A DNA stretch of 64,000 bases, taken from contig JAZQHC010000041.1 of assembly GCA_045540335.1 (NCBI GenBank), positions 12,437-76,436 of the forward strand. Direction: 5' to 3'. How positions within the stretch are numbered: position 1 is the stretch's first letter; each line of letters opens with the position of its first letter. Positions 1-8,127 of the stretch are shown here, piece by piece. Under the pieces are notes generated by a model. It ran no database searches, was not told the origin of the DNA, and saw only the letters and a list, made by a program, of their open reading frames with translations. The position numbers and the translations under genes were made by a program. The stretch comes from RGIG7213 sp045540335. GTDB taxonomy: Bacteria > Bacillota > Clostridia > Oscillospirales > CAG-272.

Positions 1-3000
1 GCCTGTTACCTTATCTTTAAGAACTGCCCACGTTACGTTGTGGCCGGGGTAGTTTGTTTCGCCTGAAAGAACGAACCAGCCCTTTTCTACGCAAGTAAAT
101 CTTGAAGTTTTGTACGCCAAGGGTGCGTAGTTTTGCTTTCCGCCGGAAACGTCGTTTCCGATAACGGTGTATCCTTCGCTTACAAGCTTCGGTGTAAGCA
201 AAGATGTAAATGTAGCGCAATATTCCTGGAAGCCGATAACGTCTGCGGAATAATAACGTATGCCTTCAACGAAATTATTTATTCTTGAAGTATCTTTGTT
301 TAATTCGAATCTTTCAACGTTTTGCGTTACAAATCTGTAATCTGCGCCGTCTGTCAAAGCAAGTGTATTTTTCTTTGCGTCGAAGTTTTTAACGCTGTCA
401 GAGCAGAGAGTTTTGAAATCTATCGCGCCGGAAGCACTTGAAAGTGCACGTGCGATCTGCTGTGATGCGTATTCTGCCGCTATTGCGCTGCCGCCGATAG
501 CAAATATATCGCCGTTGTTGTAGAACAAGCCGTATTGCGTTGCACCAACGGTTTTGCTGTTGGGAACAAGCGAGTTACCGCCGGCGCCCGAGCCGGAGCT
601 TGCAATAACGATCTGCGGATAGTCTGCCCTGGAATTATATTCTGCAATTTGCATTTGAACGCCCGTATAGTATTCTATATCGTTTGCCAAAAGCTTAACT
701 GCCTGCATGATACCTGCTATATCTTCAATAGCAGCACTTTTTTCGTTTGTAAGATACGTGATCTTCAATTTGCTGATATCAACGCCGTTTATCGTAGCAG
801 ATACGATAGGGCATCTGATCTGTTCGCGAACGCCGTTTACACGTGCGCCCGTAGCTGCGGATACAGCGTAGGGTACTACGTTAAGAAGTACCGTGCCTTC
901 GTTAACGGGAAGGCCGCTTACCTTAACGGAATAAGTATAGCCGTCGTCTGTCTTTGTAAACGTGCTTGTCGTTACTGTTTTAGTAGCAACCGTTTTGCCG
1001 TTTTCGGTATGAACCGTAGTGATAACGAAGCCGGCTTTGCTGAATTCGCCGTATTTGAACGAGCCTGTAAACGTTACGTCGCCTGCGCTGTCAACGGTTG
1101 TACCTACAAGATCAAGTCCGTGGAATTGACCGCCCGCATTCGTTCCGGGTGTGGGTACGGAGTTTTTAGTACCACAGTCAACGCCGAGGTCTATAACGCT
1201 TATAACGTTAGACGAATAGTTGATATATTCGCCTACAGCAGAGGGAAGACCGTTGTTTGCATTCGTTCCCGTTACCTGTGCGGGATACGTCGGTGCGATG
1301 TAGGTGTGTTCGTAATCAAGGAAATATTTTTGAACCTTTAATTTTGCTGTGTCGATAAGGTTTGCTTCGTCAACGAAGTTATAGAAGTTACGTGAAGATC
1401 CCTTTTCGGCAGTTGTGGAAACGAAATACAACGCGATACTGTCTGCCCGTTTCTGAAGCTCTGCAACTGATGTATATGCCAAGGGTGCATCAGCCGATGC
1501 TTTAAGATTTTTAAGCTCTGTTCCGTTATCAAGTCTTGTATTATTTACAGTCGCATTCTTGATAAGAGAGAAAGCAGATGCAACCTTGTAATCGGGAAGG
1601 AAGCCTTTTCCTGCGCCGCTGTTTACTTTCGTTGCCGCATATACGTCTGCGCTGCCATCGTGAATAGCAACGGGAACTACTACAACGTTGGTCATATCGT
1701 TGCCTTGTTCTGTCCAGTAAGCTTTGAAATCGTCAACCGTGAGATTTCTGTTTTCATACGTTACAAACCAAAGAACAGCCATTTGGCCGGGTGCTATTTC
1801 TGCATCGCATGCGGAAAGATTCAATCTGTCAAGCGCGGAAAGCGCCGTGTCGGATCCGGTGGGAGAAACCAAGCCGAGAACCTTTCTGTATGCCGAGAAT
1901 TCGTATTTGCCGCTGTTGGATGCCGCAAATCTGTAAAGCGAATACTTGTTGATGTTTATAGCAGTGTTGGAAGTATTCATAACTTCCATAAATTCATACG
2001 CGCCGTTTGAAGGTGTTGCGCATATTTCGCTTATCGTAAGGTTCTTTTCAGAATCTTCTTTGCTGAATTTGATTATTTTGAACTGCTGCGACGCGGAAGA
2101 AGCAGAGTACGTGCCAAGCTGCAACGGCGTGCCGCTTGTTGTTTTACCGCCTTCAACCTCAAGCACGCAGGTAAACGTGCATTTAGGTGCGAGAACGTAG
2201 TTGCCGTTAACGCTGTAAATAAACCATCTTTGCGCATTCGTGTTGTTGGAAAGGTATGTATTTACCTTTGTGCCTGCCGCGCCTGAGCCTGCCGCGCAGT
2301 CAAGCGATCTACCTGTTTTAAGGTTCGTTATTTCATAGCTTCCGTCAGAGAAACGGATAAATCTCCATGCTTGGCCGTCGCCCTTGTTGGGATAACGGAT
2401 AAGCGCGGTTTCGCCTGAAACGCCTATGTTGTATTTGGATTGAACACCTCTGATATTAGCCCAGAAATTGCTTCCCAAATTTACGGGTGTCATTTTTTCA
2501 ATAGTACCTGCCTGTGAAATTTTGAATTGCTGGCCTGCAGCGCCGCTGAACGTATTCATCTGAACGTTTGCGCCTGCCGCAGTAGAGTTGCCGTTTACCG
2601 TAAGGGCACACGTAGTACCGCATTTAGCGCGGAGAGAATACGTGCCGTTTGTGTTTTTGTAGATGTACCAACGCTGTGCGTTAGTATCGTTGCTTGCGTA
2701 AAGGTCAACATTCGCACCCGAAGCACGTGATGCCGCATAAACGTCAAGCACCTTACCTGTTGCTTTGTTCGTTATTTTGTAGCTGCCGTCTGTTTGCCTT
2801 GTAAGCGTCCAATACTGGTTTGCTTCAAGAACAGGCGTAACAGTCCACACGTTTGTGCCCGTGTAGCCAAGGTTCATACCGCCGGAATTCATTGCGATTC
2901 TTACGTCGATATCCGTACCAAGGTCAACCGCTGGGGCTGTAACGCGCGATTCGTTGATACCGTGAGACAAGAAGTGATTCATTGCACTTTCACGGTTCGA

Positions 3001-3297
3001 ACCGAACGCCGCTTTAAGGTCGCCGTTTTTGGTCAGATAATAGTCAACACTGAACATGGGGCTTGCCTGACGGCCTTCCTTAATTCCGTTGTTGACAAAG
3101 TGATTATAAAGACTTGTTGCATTCGTACCGAATGCCGCTTTAAGGTCGCCGTATTTGTTTGCGTAATACGTTGCGTCAAACACAACGGATTTCAGGTTTG
3201 AAGGGATAGATACTGCCGCCTTCGCCTGCAACGGAAATACTGCCACGACCATAAGGAGCGCCAAACACAAAGATGTCAACCGAATAATGTTTTTCAT
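1..3297 (-). CDS. Secreted multidomain lectin / endonuclease-exonuclease-phosphatase protein, copy 1 (partial, C-terminus outside window)
   Basis: The frame is open from an ATG at 3297 (AGGAGG just upstream) to the window edge, giving 1099 residues; comparison with copy 2 suggests about 130-140 more are missing. A cleavable signal peptide (MKNIIRLTSL... ending near QAKAA) is followed by two ~45-residue repeats of the type YYANKYGDLKAAFG...GIKEGR, two ricin-type beta-trefoil lectin regions (NAQRWYIYK/QQF motifs), a lamin-tail domain (TISEICATPSNGAYEFMEV), an Ig-like/alpha-glucuronidase-N-terminus-like middle, and the start of an EEP nuclease-like domain with TQNV and GFQE. The EEP family hydrolyses phosphodiesters with a divalent metal; the substrate here is unknown. 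It probably acts outside the cell, with the lectin regions binding glycans. It is a tandem paralogue of the gene at 3667-7386 and has its own promoter. Confidence 0.85.
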   Translation of the reverse strand, partial: MKNIIRLTSLCLALLMVVAVFPLQAKAAVSIPSNLKSVVFDATYYANKYGDLKAAFGTNATSLYNHFVNNGIKEGRQASPMFSVDYYLTKNGDLKAAFGSNRESAMNHFLSHGINESRVTAPAVDLGTDIDVRIAMNSGGMNLGYTGTNVWTVTPVLEANQYWTLTRQTDGSYKITNKATGKVLDVYAASRASGANVDLYASNDTNAQRWYIYKNTNGTYSLRAKCGTTCALTVNGNSTAAGANVQMNTFSGAAGQQFKISQAGTIEKMTPVNLGSNFWANIRGVQSKYNIGVSGETALIRYPNKGDGQAWRFIRFSDGSYEITNLKTGRSLDCAAGSGAAGTKVNTYLSNNTNAQRWFIYSVNGNYVLAPKCTFTCVLEVEGGKTTSGTPLQLGTYSASSASQQFKIIKFSKEDSEKNLTISEICATPSNGAYEFMEVMNTSNTAININKYSLYRFAASNSGKYEFSAYRKVLGLVSPTGSDTALSALDRLNLSACDAEIAPGQMAVLWFVTYENRNLTVDDFKAYWTEQGNDMTNVVVVPVAIHDGSADVYAATKVNSGAGKGFLPDYKVASAFSLIKNATVNNTRLDNGTELKNLKASADAPLAYTSVAELQKRADSIALYFVSTTAEKGSSRNFYNFVDEANLIDTAKLKVQKYFLDYEHTYIAPTYPAQVTGTNANNGLPSAVGEYINYSSNVISVIDLGVDCGTKNSVPTPGTNAGGQFHGLDLVGTTVDSAGDVTFTGSFKYGEFSKAGFVITTVHTENGKTVATKTVTTSTFTKTDDGYTYSVKVSGLPVNEGTVLLNVVPYAVSAATGARVNGVREQIRCPIVSATINGVDISKLKITYLTNEKSAAIEDIAGIMQAVKLLANDIEYYTGVQMQIAEYNSRADYPQIVIASSGSGAGGNSLVPNSKTVGATQYGLFYNNGDIFAIGGSAIAAEYASQQIARALSSASGAIDFKTLCSDSVKNFDAKKNTLALTDGADYRFVTQNVERFELNKDTSRINNFVEGIRYYSADVIGFQEYCATFTSLLTPKLVSEGYTVIGNDVSGGKQNYAPLAYKTSRFTCVEKGWFVLSGETNYPGHNVTWAVLKDKVTG

Positions 3298-3336
3298 GTT
3301 TCCTCCTATATAATAAATATTTATTTGTCCATTTAC

Positions 3337-3365
3337 ATTATATAACCAAAAAATTCGTTTGTCAA
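3337..3365 (-). promoter_or_regulatory. Sigma-A type promoter of copy 1
   Basis: Read on the minus strand, TTGACA (3365-3360) and TATAAT (3342-3337) are separated by exactly 17 bases. They lie about 40 bases upstream of the ATG at 3297 and its AGGAGG site. Both hexamers match consensus, so constitutive strong initiation is expected unless repressed. Confidence 0.8.
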
Positions 3366-3476
3366 TTTGAAAAACTTAAACCTATGCATTCTTTACATTT
3401 TATTTACACGTATTGTTGTTTATACGATGATAAACAGCAATATTAACCAAACAGATAATTTTCGTTATTTAAATTC

Positions 3477-3612
3477 TGCCACCACAGATGTGGCAATTCA
3501 AAGCCTCCTTTGAGAGGAAGGGGGACCGCAACGCGGTGGAAGGGGTCTATCGCTGCGGCGGAATTACTCATCACCAAAAGCCTCTATCGAACCACCTGCA
3601 GGTGGTTTTCGG
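3477..3612. repeat. Palindrome-rich intergenic element, probably a dispersed repeat
   Basis: This is the only notable content of the 369-base gap between the two paralogues besides a promoter and a terminator. It is more GC-rich than its flanks and consists of several small inverted repeats: TGCCAC/GTGGCA at 3477-3494, CCGC-aac-GCGG at 3526-3536, and a perfect 18-base palindrome at 3590-3607 (AACCACCTG/CAGGTGGTT). No open frame of its own fits a gene. Elements of this look recur between genes in many Clostridia; a second copy was not found in this window, so the dispersed nature is inferred. Confidence 0.45.
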
Positions 3613-3613
3613 T

Positions 3614-3650
3614 AAACAAAAAAACAAAGGGCCCGATTTTATCGAGCCCT
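3614..3650 (-). terminator. Rho-independent terminator of copy 2
   Basis: On the minus strand a hairpin with arms around AGGGCTCGAT / ATCGGGCCCT is followed by a T-rich tract (TTTGTTTTTTTGTTT). It lies 17 bases after the TAA of the gene ending at 3667. Confidence 0.85.
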
Positions 3651-3666
3651 ATGTTATTAAATTCGT

Positions 3667-6600
3667 TTATTTGTTCAGTGAAAAATCTAATAAAACAGGC
3701 CAGTGGTCTGAACAATATGACGTATGCAAATTGATAACGATTTTCGTACGGAAAACATTTACCTTGGAGGTTGTGAAGAAGAAGTCGATATTTCTTGACG
3801 GCGAGCCTCCTATAAGTTCTGTCGAACCAACAGCATGTGCCGCACGGAATAATAAGCCGTCTCTGAACGAATGGAATCTTGTGTCGTCAACGATACCGTC
3901 GCCGATCATTAAATGATACGCCTCGTCATACGGACGCATATTGTAGTCGCCCATATTGACTACCTCACATCCGTGTCTCTTGACGATATCCTTTGTAACA
4001 TCCAATATCATCTGCGAGTTTTCCACACGAATCGGAAGTTTATGATCCCAGCCGCCTATATTATAGAAGTGCGTTGTAGTTGCCGCTATTACCTGGGACG
4101 TTGCCTTATCCTTCAAGACTGCCCATGTTACACCAAACCAGCTGCTTCCGCCGGGTAATTCCTTCCAGCCGCTTTCAAGGCACGTGAATTTTGACGTCTT
4201 ATACGCCAATGGAACACGGTTGTTACCATCTGCCGGACCCGTATATACTTGTTGCTGAATTACAGTATAACCCTGTGCCTTGAGCATAGGAATAAACCTA
4301 TTCATATTTTCAATACAGCATTCCTGGAAGCCAATAACATCAGGTGAGTAGTAATTGATAAACTCAACCATTTTGCTATATCTGCTTGTGTCATTATTGC
4401 CTTCGTACCACAGCATATTGAATGTCATGAATCTGTAATCTGCGCCATCTGTCAAGGGAAGATGATTTTTGTTTATATTAAACGTTTTGGGTGTATCAAA
4501 GCAGAGGTCTTTAAGCTCTACGTTGCCCGTTGCTTTCGACAAAGCTGTTGTAATCAACTGTGATGCGTATTCTGCCGCTATTGACGTGCCGCCTATAATG
4601 TATATCTCGCCCGTCGTTTTGTTTACGATACTGTATTGGTTAGTGCCGACAGTTTTATTGCTTGCAACAAGCGCATTACCGCCTGCGCCGTTACCGGATG
4701 TTGCAATAACGATTTGAGGATAAGCAGCCCTCGGGTCGTAGATACCTGTTTCTACCTCAACGCCCGTATAATATTCAATATCGTTTGCAAGAAGATCGAC
4801 AATCTCTTTGATAGCTGACATGTCTTTTGCGGGGGCGTTTACTTCATTTACAAGGTACGTTACCTTAAGGCCTTCAATGCTCTTGCCGTTGATAGTAGCG
4901 GAAACAAGAGGGCATCTTATTTCTTTAGCCGTACCGTTTACGCGCGAATTAGATTGAGAATAAATAGCGTAAGGAACTACTGAAAGCACTACGCTTCCGT
5001 CGTTAAGGGGAAGACCGCTTACCTTTACAGAATATGAATAACCACCGTCTATTGCCTTAAATTCGGTAGTATTAACAGTCTTTGTAGCAATAGTTTCGCC
5101 CGTTGCCGTAGCCACGGTCGTAACAACGAAGCCAAGCTCTTTATACTGGTCGTATTCAAATCTGCCGGTAAGTGTTAAATTACCGGAAGCATCAACAGAC
5201 GTGCTTACAAGATCCAAGCCTGCAAACTGACCGCACCATCTCGTACCGGGAGATACGTCGGTTTTTTTGTTACCACCGTCAACGCCGAACGTTATAACAC
5301 CGGGTGCCGTACCTGTTGAATCAAGGTTGATATATTCGCCAAGCGTTTTGGGATAGCCTGTTGTCGTGTTGGAGCTTGTAACCTGTGCAGAGTAGGGAAC
5401 TGCCGAAAATACGTGTGTGTATGTATGCATAGGCTCTCTGAGTGCCTGTGTGGCAGCATACGCATACGATTCATAATCAACGTAATTGTAGTAATTGCGC
5501 GATGTACCCGTTTCAGCAGTCGTTCTTACAAAGTACAAAGCTATCGAATCTGCTCTGTTATGAAGCTCAGCCGTTAATTCACGTGCAAGAAGCGCATCTG
5601 CACTTGCTGTAACGCTGCCGAGATCTGTTCCGTTATCAAGTCTTACGTTTACTGCTGAATTCTTGATAAGTGACAGTGCAACACCTGCTTTTTTGTCGGG
5701 CAAGAAGCCTGCACCGCAGCCGCTGTTTATCTTCGTTGCCGCGTGTATATCGGCACTGCCGTCGTGAATAGCAACGGGAACTACTACAACGTTTGTCATG
5801 TTGCTGCCTTGTTCTGTCCAATATGCTTTGAAATCATCAACCGTAAGATTTCTGTTTGCATACGTTACAAACCAAAGAACTACTATGTCGTTAGGCTTAA
5901 GACTTACGTTGTAAGATGAAAGATTTACTCTTTCAAGGCACTTGATATCAGTGCTTACTTCAACACCTGATACAAGACCGAGAAGTATGTTATAGCCGTT
6001 ACTTTCGTTTTTTGCGCTGTTTGCAAAGCCGAATCTGTAAAGTGAGTATTGGTTAAGGTTTACCGTCTTATCTGACGTATTTATTACTTCCATAAACTCG
6101 TACGCACCGTTTGTAGGTGTTTGGCATATTTCGCTTATGGCAAGATTCTTTTCGGATTCGCTTTTATTAAGCTTTATAACCTTAAACTGCTGTGCGGTAG
6201 ATGCAGCGGAGTATTTTGCAAGCACCATACCCGTGCCGCTTGCTGTTTTACCGCCTTCAACCTCAAGCGCACATTCCATTGAACATTTGGGAACGAATAT
6301 GTAATTTCCGTTAACCTTGAAAATGTACCATCTTTGTGCGTTTGTGTTGTTGGAAAGGTATGTGTTTACCTTTGTGCCTGCCGCGCAGTCAAGCGATTTA
6401 CCTGTGTAAAGGTTCGTTATCTCATAACTTCCGTCAGAGAAACGAATAAATCTCCAGGTTTGTCTGTAACCGGTGTTAGGGTAACGGATAAGAGCATTGT
6501 CGCCCGAAAGGCCTATGTTGTAGTTTGAACCAACGCCCCTGATATTAGCCCAGAAGTTACTGCCTATATTTACGGGCGTCATGCTTTCCAATTCGCTAAG

Positions 6601-7386
6601 CGGTACGATATTGAATTGCTGGCCTGCAGAGCCGCTGAACGTATTCATCTGAACGTTTGCGCCTGATGCAGTAGAGTTGCCGTTTACCGTAAGGGCACAC
6701 GTTGTACCGCATTTAGCGCGGAGAGAATACGTGCCGTTTGTGTTTTTGTAGATGTACCAACGCTGTGCGTTAGTATCATTGCTTGCGTAAATGTCAACAT
6801 TCGCACCCGAAGCACGTGATGCTGCATAAACGTCAAGCACCTTGCCCGTTTCGTTGTTCGTTATCTTATAACTGCCATCCTTCTGTCTTTCAAGCTTCCA
6901 GGATTGGTTTGCTTTAAATACAGGGGTAACGGTTAACACGTTTGAACCGGAATAGCCAAGGTTCATACCGCCGGAATTCATAGAAATTCTTACGTCGATA
7001 CCCGTACCAAGGTCAACCGGGGGGGCTGTAACGCGTATTTCGTTAACACCGTAAGTCAAGAAGTGATTCATTGCACTTTCACGGTTCGAGCCGAAAGCCG
7101 CTTTAAGGTCGCCGTTTTTGGTCAGGTAATAATCAACGCTGAACATGGGGCTTGCCTGACGGCCTTCCTTAATACCATTGTTGATAAAGTGATTATAAAG
7201 GTTTGTTGCATTCGTGCCGAATGCCGCTTTAAGGTCGCCGTACTTGTTTGCGTAATACGTTGCGTCAAACACAACGGATTTCAGGTTAGAGGGGATGGAT
7301 ACTGCCGCCATCGCCTGTAACGGGAATACCGCTACGACCATAATAATAGCCAAACACAACGAAGTCAATCGAATAATGTTTTTCAT
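3667..7386 (-). CDS. Secreted multidomain lectin / endonuclease-exonuclease-phosphatase protein, copy 2
   Basis: 1239 residues from the ATG at 7386, chosen because AGGAGG precedes it and the signal peptide (MKNIIRLTSL...QAMAA) starts there; a longer frame to 7455 would run into the promoter. Domains: two ~45-residue GDLKAAFG/GIKEGR repeats (about 35-120), two ricin-like beta-trefoils (about 125-430), lamin-tail domain (about 430-590), Ig-like and alpha-glucuronidase-N-terminus-like region, and an EEP domain (about 985-1239). The EEP core is complete: TFNM, GFQE, MGDYNM and the terminal CSDHWP. EEP enzymes are metal-dependent nucleases or phosphodiesterases. Secretion plus lectins suggests surface-bound or extracellular action on nucleic acid or a phospho-glycan; the substrate is not shown by the sequence. 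It is closely similar to copy 1 along its whole length. Confidence 0.88.
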   Translation of the reverse strand: MKNIIRLTSLCLAIIMVVAVFPLQAMAAVSIPSNLKSVVFDATYYANKYGDLKAAFGTNATNLYNHFINNGIKEGRQASPMFSVDYYLTKNGDLKAAFGSNRESAMNHFLTYGVNEIRVTAPPVDLGTGIDVRISMNSGGMNLGYSGSNVLTVTPVFKANQSWKLERQKDGSYKITNNETGKVLDVYAASRASGANVDIYASNDTNAQRWYIYKNTNGTYSLRAKCGTTCALTVNGNSTASGANVQMNTFSGSAGQQFNIVPLSELESMTPVNIGSNFWANIRGVGSNYNIGLSGDNALIRYPNTGYRQTWRFIRFSDGSYEITNLYTGKSLDCAAGTKVNTYLSNNTNAQRWYIFKVNGNYIFVPKCSMECALEVEGGKTASGTGMVLAKYSAASTAQQFKVIKLNKSESEKNLAISEICQTPTNGAYEFMEVINTSDKTVNLNQYSLYRFGFANSAKNESNGYNILLGLVSGVEVSTDIKCLERVNLSSYNVSLKPNDIVVLWFVTYANRNLTVDDFKAYWTEQGSNMTNVVVVPVAIHDGSADIHAATKINSGCGAGFLPDKKAGVALSLIKNSAVNVRLDNGTDLGSVTASADALLARELTAELHNRADSIALYFVRTTAETGTSRNYYNYVDYESYAYAATQALREPMHTYTHVFSAVPYSAQVTSSNTTTGYPKTLGEYINLDSTGTAPGVITFGVDGGNKKTDVSPGTRWCGQFAGLDLVSTSVDASGNLTLTGRFEYDQYKELGFVVTTVATATGETIATKTVNTTEFKAIDGGYSYSVKVSGLPLNDGSVVLSVVPYAIYSQSNSRVNGTAKEIRCPLVSATINGKSIEGLKVTYLVNEVNAPAKDMSAIKEIVDLLANDIEYYTGVEVETGIYDPRAAYPQIVIATSGNGAGGNALVASNKTVGTNQYSIVNKTTGEIYIIGGTSIAAEYASQLITTALSKATGNVELKDLCFDTPKTFNINKNHLPLTDGADYRFMTFNMLWYEGNNDTSRYSKMVEFINYYSPDVIGFQECCIENMNRFIPMLKAQGYTVIQQQVYTGPADGNNRVPLAYKTSKFTCLESGWKELPGGSSWFGVTWAVLKDKATSQVIAATTTHFYNIGGWDHKLPIRVENSQMILDVTKDIVKRHGCEVVNMGDYNMRPYDEAYHLMIGDGIVDDTRFHSFRDGLLFRAAHAVGSTELIGGSPSRNIDFFFTTSKVNVFRTKIVINLHTSYCSDHWPVLLDFSLNK

Positions 7387-7425
7387 GTTTCCTCCTGCAT
7401 AATATTTTATTTTTGTTCTGTTTAC

Positions 7426-7455
7426 ATTATACAACAGCAGAACAGACTTTGTCAA
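7426..7455 (-). promoter_or_regulatory. Sigma-A type promoter of copy 2
   Basis: On the minus strand TTGACA (7455-7450) and TATAAT (7431-7426) are separated by 18 bases and lie about 40 bases before the ATG at 7386. The layout matches the promoter of copy 1. The rest of the gap to the divergent marR promoter (7456-7608) holds nothing recognisable. Confidence 0.78.
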
Positions 7456-7608
7456 TTTAAAAAAGTTAAAACTGCGCTTATTTTACATTTTATTTACACA
7501 CCCATTTCTTTTTTGTTTATTAACCACAATAACAGTCAGATAAAACCGTCATATTTACCATACGTGCTTTTTTAAAAAACGACGATTTTAAATAAAGCAT
7601 TTTTACCG

Positions 7609-7637
7609 TTGACAGATTGAAAAAAGTGTTGTATAAT
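7609..7637 (+). promoter_or_regulatory. Promoter of the marR-ABC exporter operon
   Basis: TTGACA at 7609-7614 and TATAAT at 7632-7637 with a 17-base spacer form a perfect consensus promoter. The transcription start would fall inside the palindromes at 7639-7667, so a repressor bound there would block initiation. Confidence 0.85.
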
Positions 7638-7638
7638 C

Positions 7639-7667
7639 GTTGCATATGCAACAGTTGCACGTGCAAC
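7639..7667. promoter_or_regulatory. Double palindromic operator, probable MarR autoregulation site
   Basis: Two perfect 14-base palindromes stand side by side with one base between them: GTTGCATATGCAAC (7639-7652) and GTTGCACGTGCAAC (7654-7667). They share the arms GTTGCA/TGCAAC and begin one base after the -10 box. MarR-family dimers bind palindromes of this size, and the next gene encodes one, so negative autoregulation of the exporter operon is the simplest reading. Confidence 0.75.
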
Positions 7668-7686
7668 TTTTTACGAGGTAAAAACC

Positions 7687-8127
7687 ATGCCGAAAATAAT
7701 GAAAATGCTGAATAATATCAGCAGAAGCCAAGCCGTTTTCAGAACGAGGAGGGTAAAATGCACCGATCTTTGCGCGCATCATTACGCATTCGTTCTGTCT
7801 ATATGCCACACCCCCGGCAGACCGCAAGAGGAGCTTGCAAAAAGCCTGTGCCTTGATAAAAGCACGGTTGCCAGGGCAATTGCTTTTTTAGAAGAAAAGG
7901 CGTACGTTACAAAAATCCCAAACGAAACAGACAAACGCCAATATCTTGTATATCCAACCGAAAAAATGCTTGATGTTTATCCGCAAATATGCCGCGCAAA
8001 CGAGGAGTGGAACGCCTGCATAGAAAAGGGGATATCAAACGAAGAGCTGTGCGTTTTTTACAGCGTTCTTTCCCGAATGGAGGAAAGTGCAAGAAAAAGC
8101 ACCCTTAAATCGGAGGATAATATATGA
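7687..8127 (+). CDS. MarR-family transcriptional regulator
   Basis: 146 residues, the usual MarR size. The winged helix-turn-helix is seen in RPQEELAKSLCLDKSTVARAIAFLEEKAYVTKIPNETDKRQ, ending in the DKR wing typical of the family. An in-frame ATG 12 bases later is a possible alternative start; 7687 is used because GAGG sits 8 bases before it. The stop overlaps the ATG of the ABC gene by four bases, so the two are co-translated. It probably represses its own operon through the palindromes at 7639-7667 and is relieved by a small ligand, as in LmrR-like systems; the ligand is unknown. Confidence 0.9.
   Translation: MPKIMKMLNNISRSQAVFRTRRVKCTDLCAHHYAFVLSICHTPGRPQEELAKSLCLDKSTVARAIAFLEEKAYVTKIPNETDKRQYLVYPTEKMLDVYPQICRANEEWNACIEKGISNEELCVFYSVLSRMEESARKSTLKSEDNI

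Noticed and set aside
535..1341. 268-residue open frame on the plus strand
   Set aside because: It lies antisense inside the lectin-nuclease gene, is rich in Cys and Arg without any family pattern, and has no ribosome site.
3488..3916. 142-residue plus-strand frame running from the intergenic repeat into the paralogue
   Set aside because: It crosses the palindromic element and the terminator and is antisense to the EEP domain; no plausible start signal.
7387..7455. Longer N-terminus for the second lectin-nuclease (start at 7455)
   Set aside because: The extension covers the promoter and would hide the signal peptide; the ATG at 7386 has AGGAGG.
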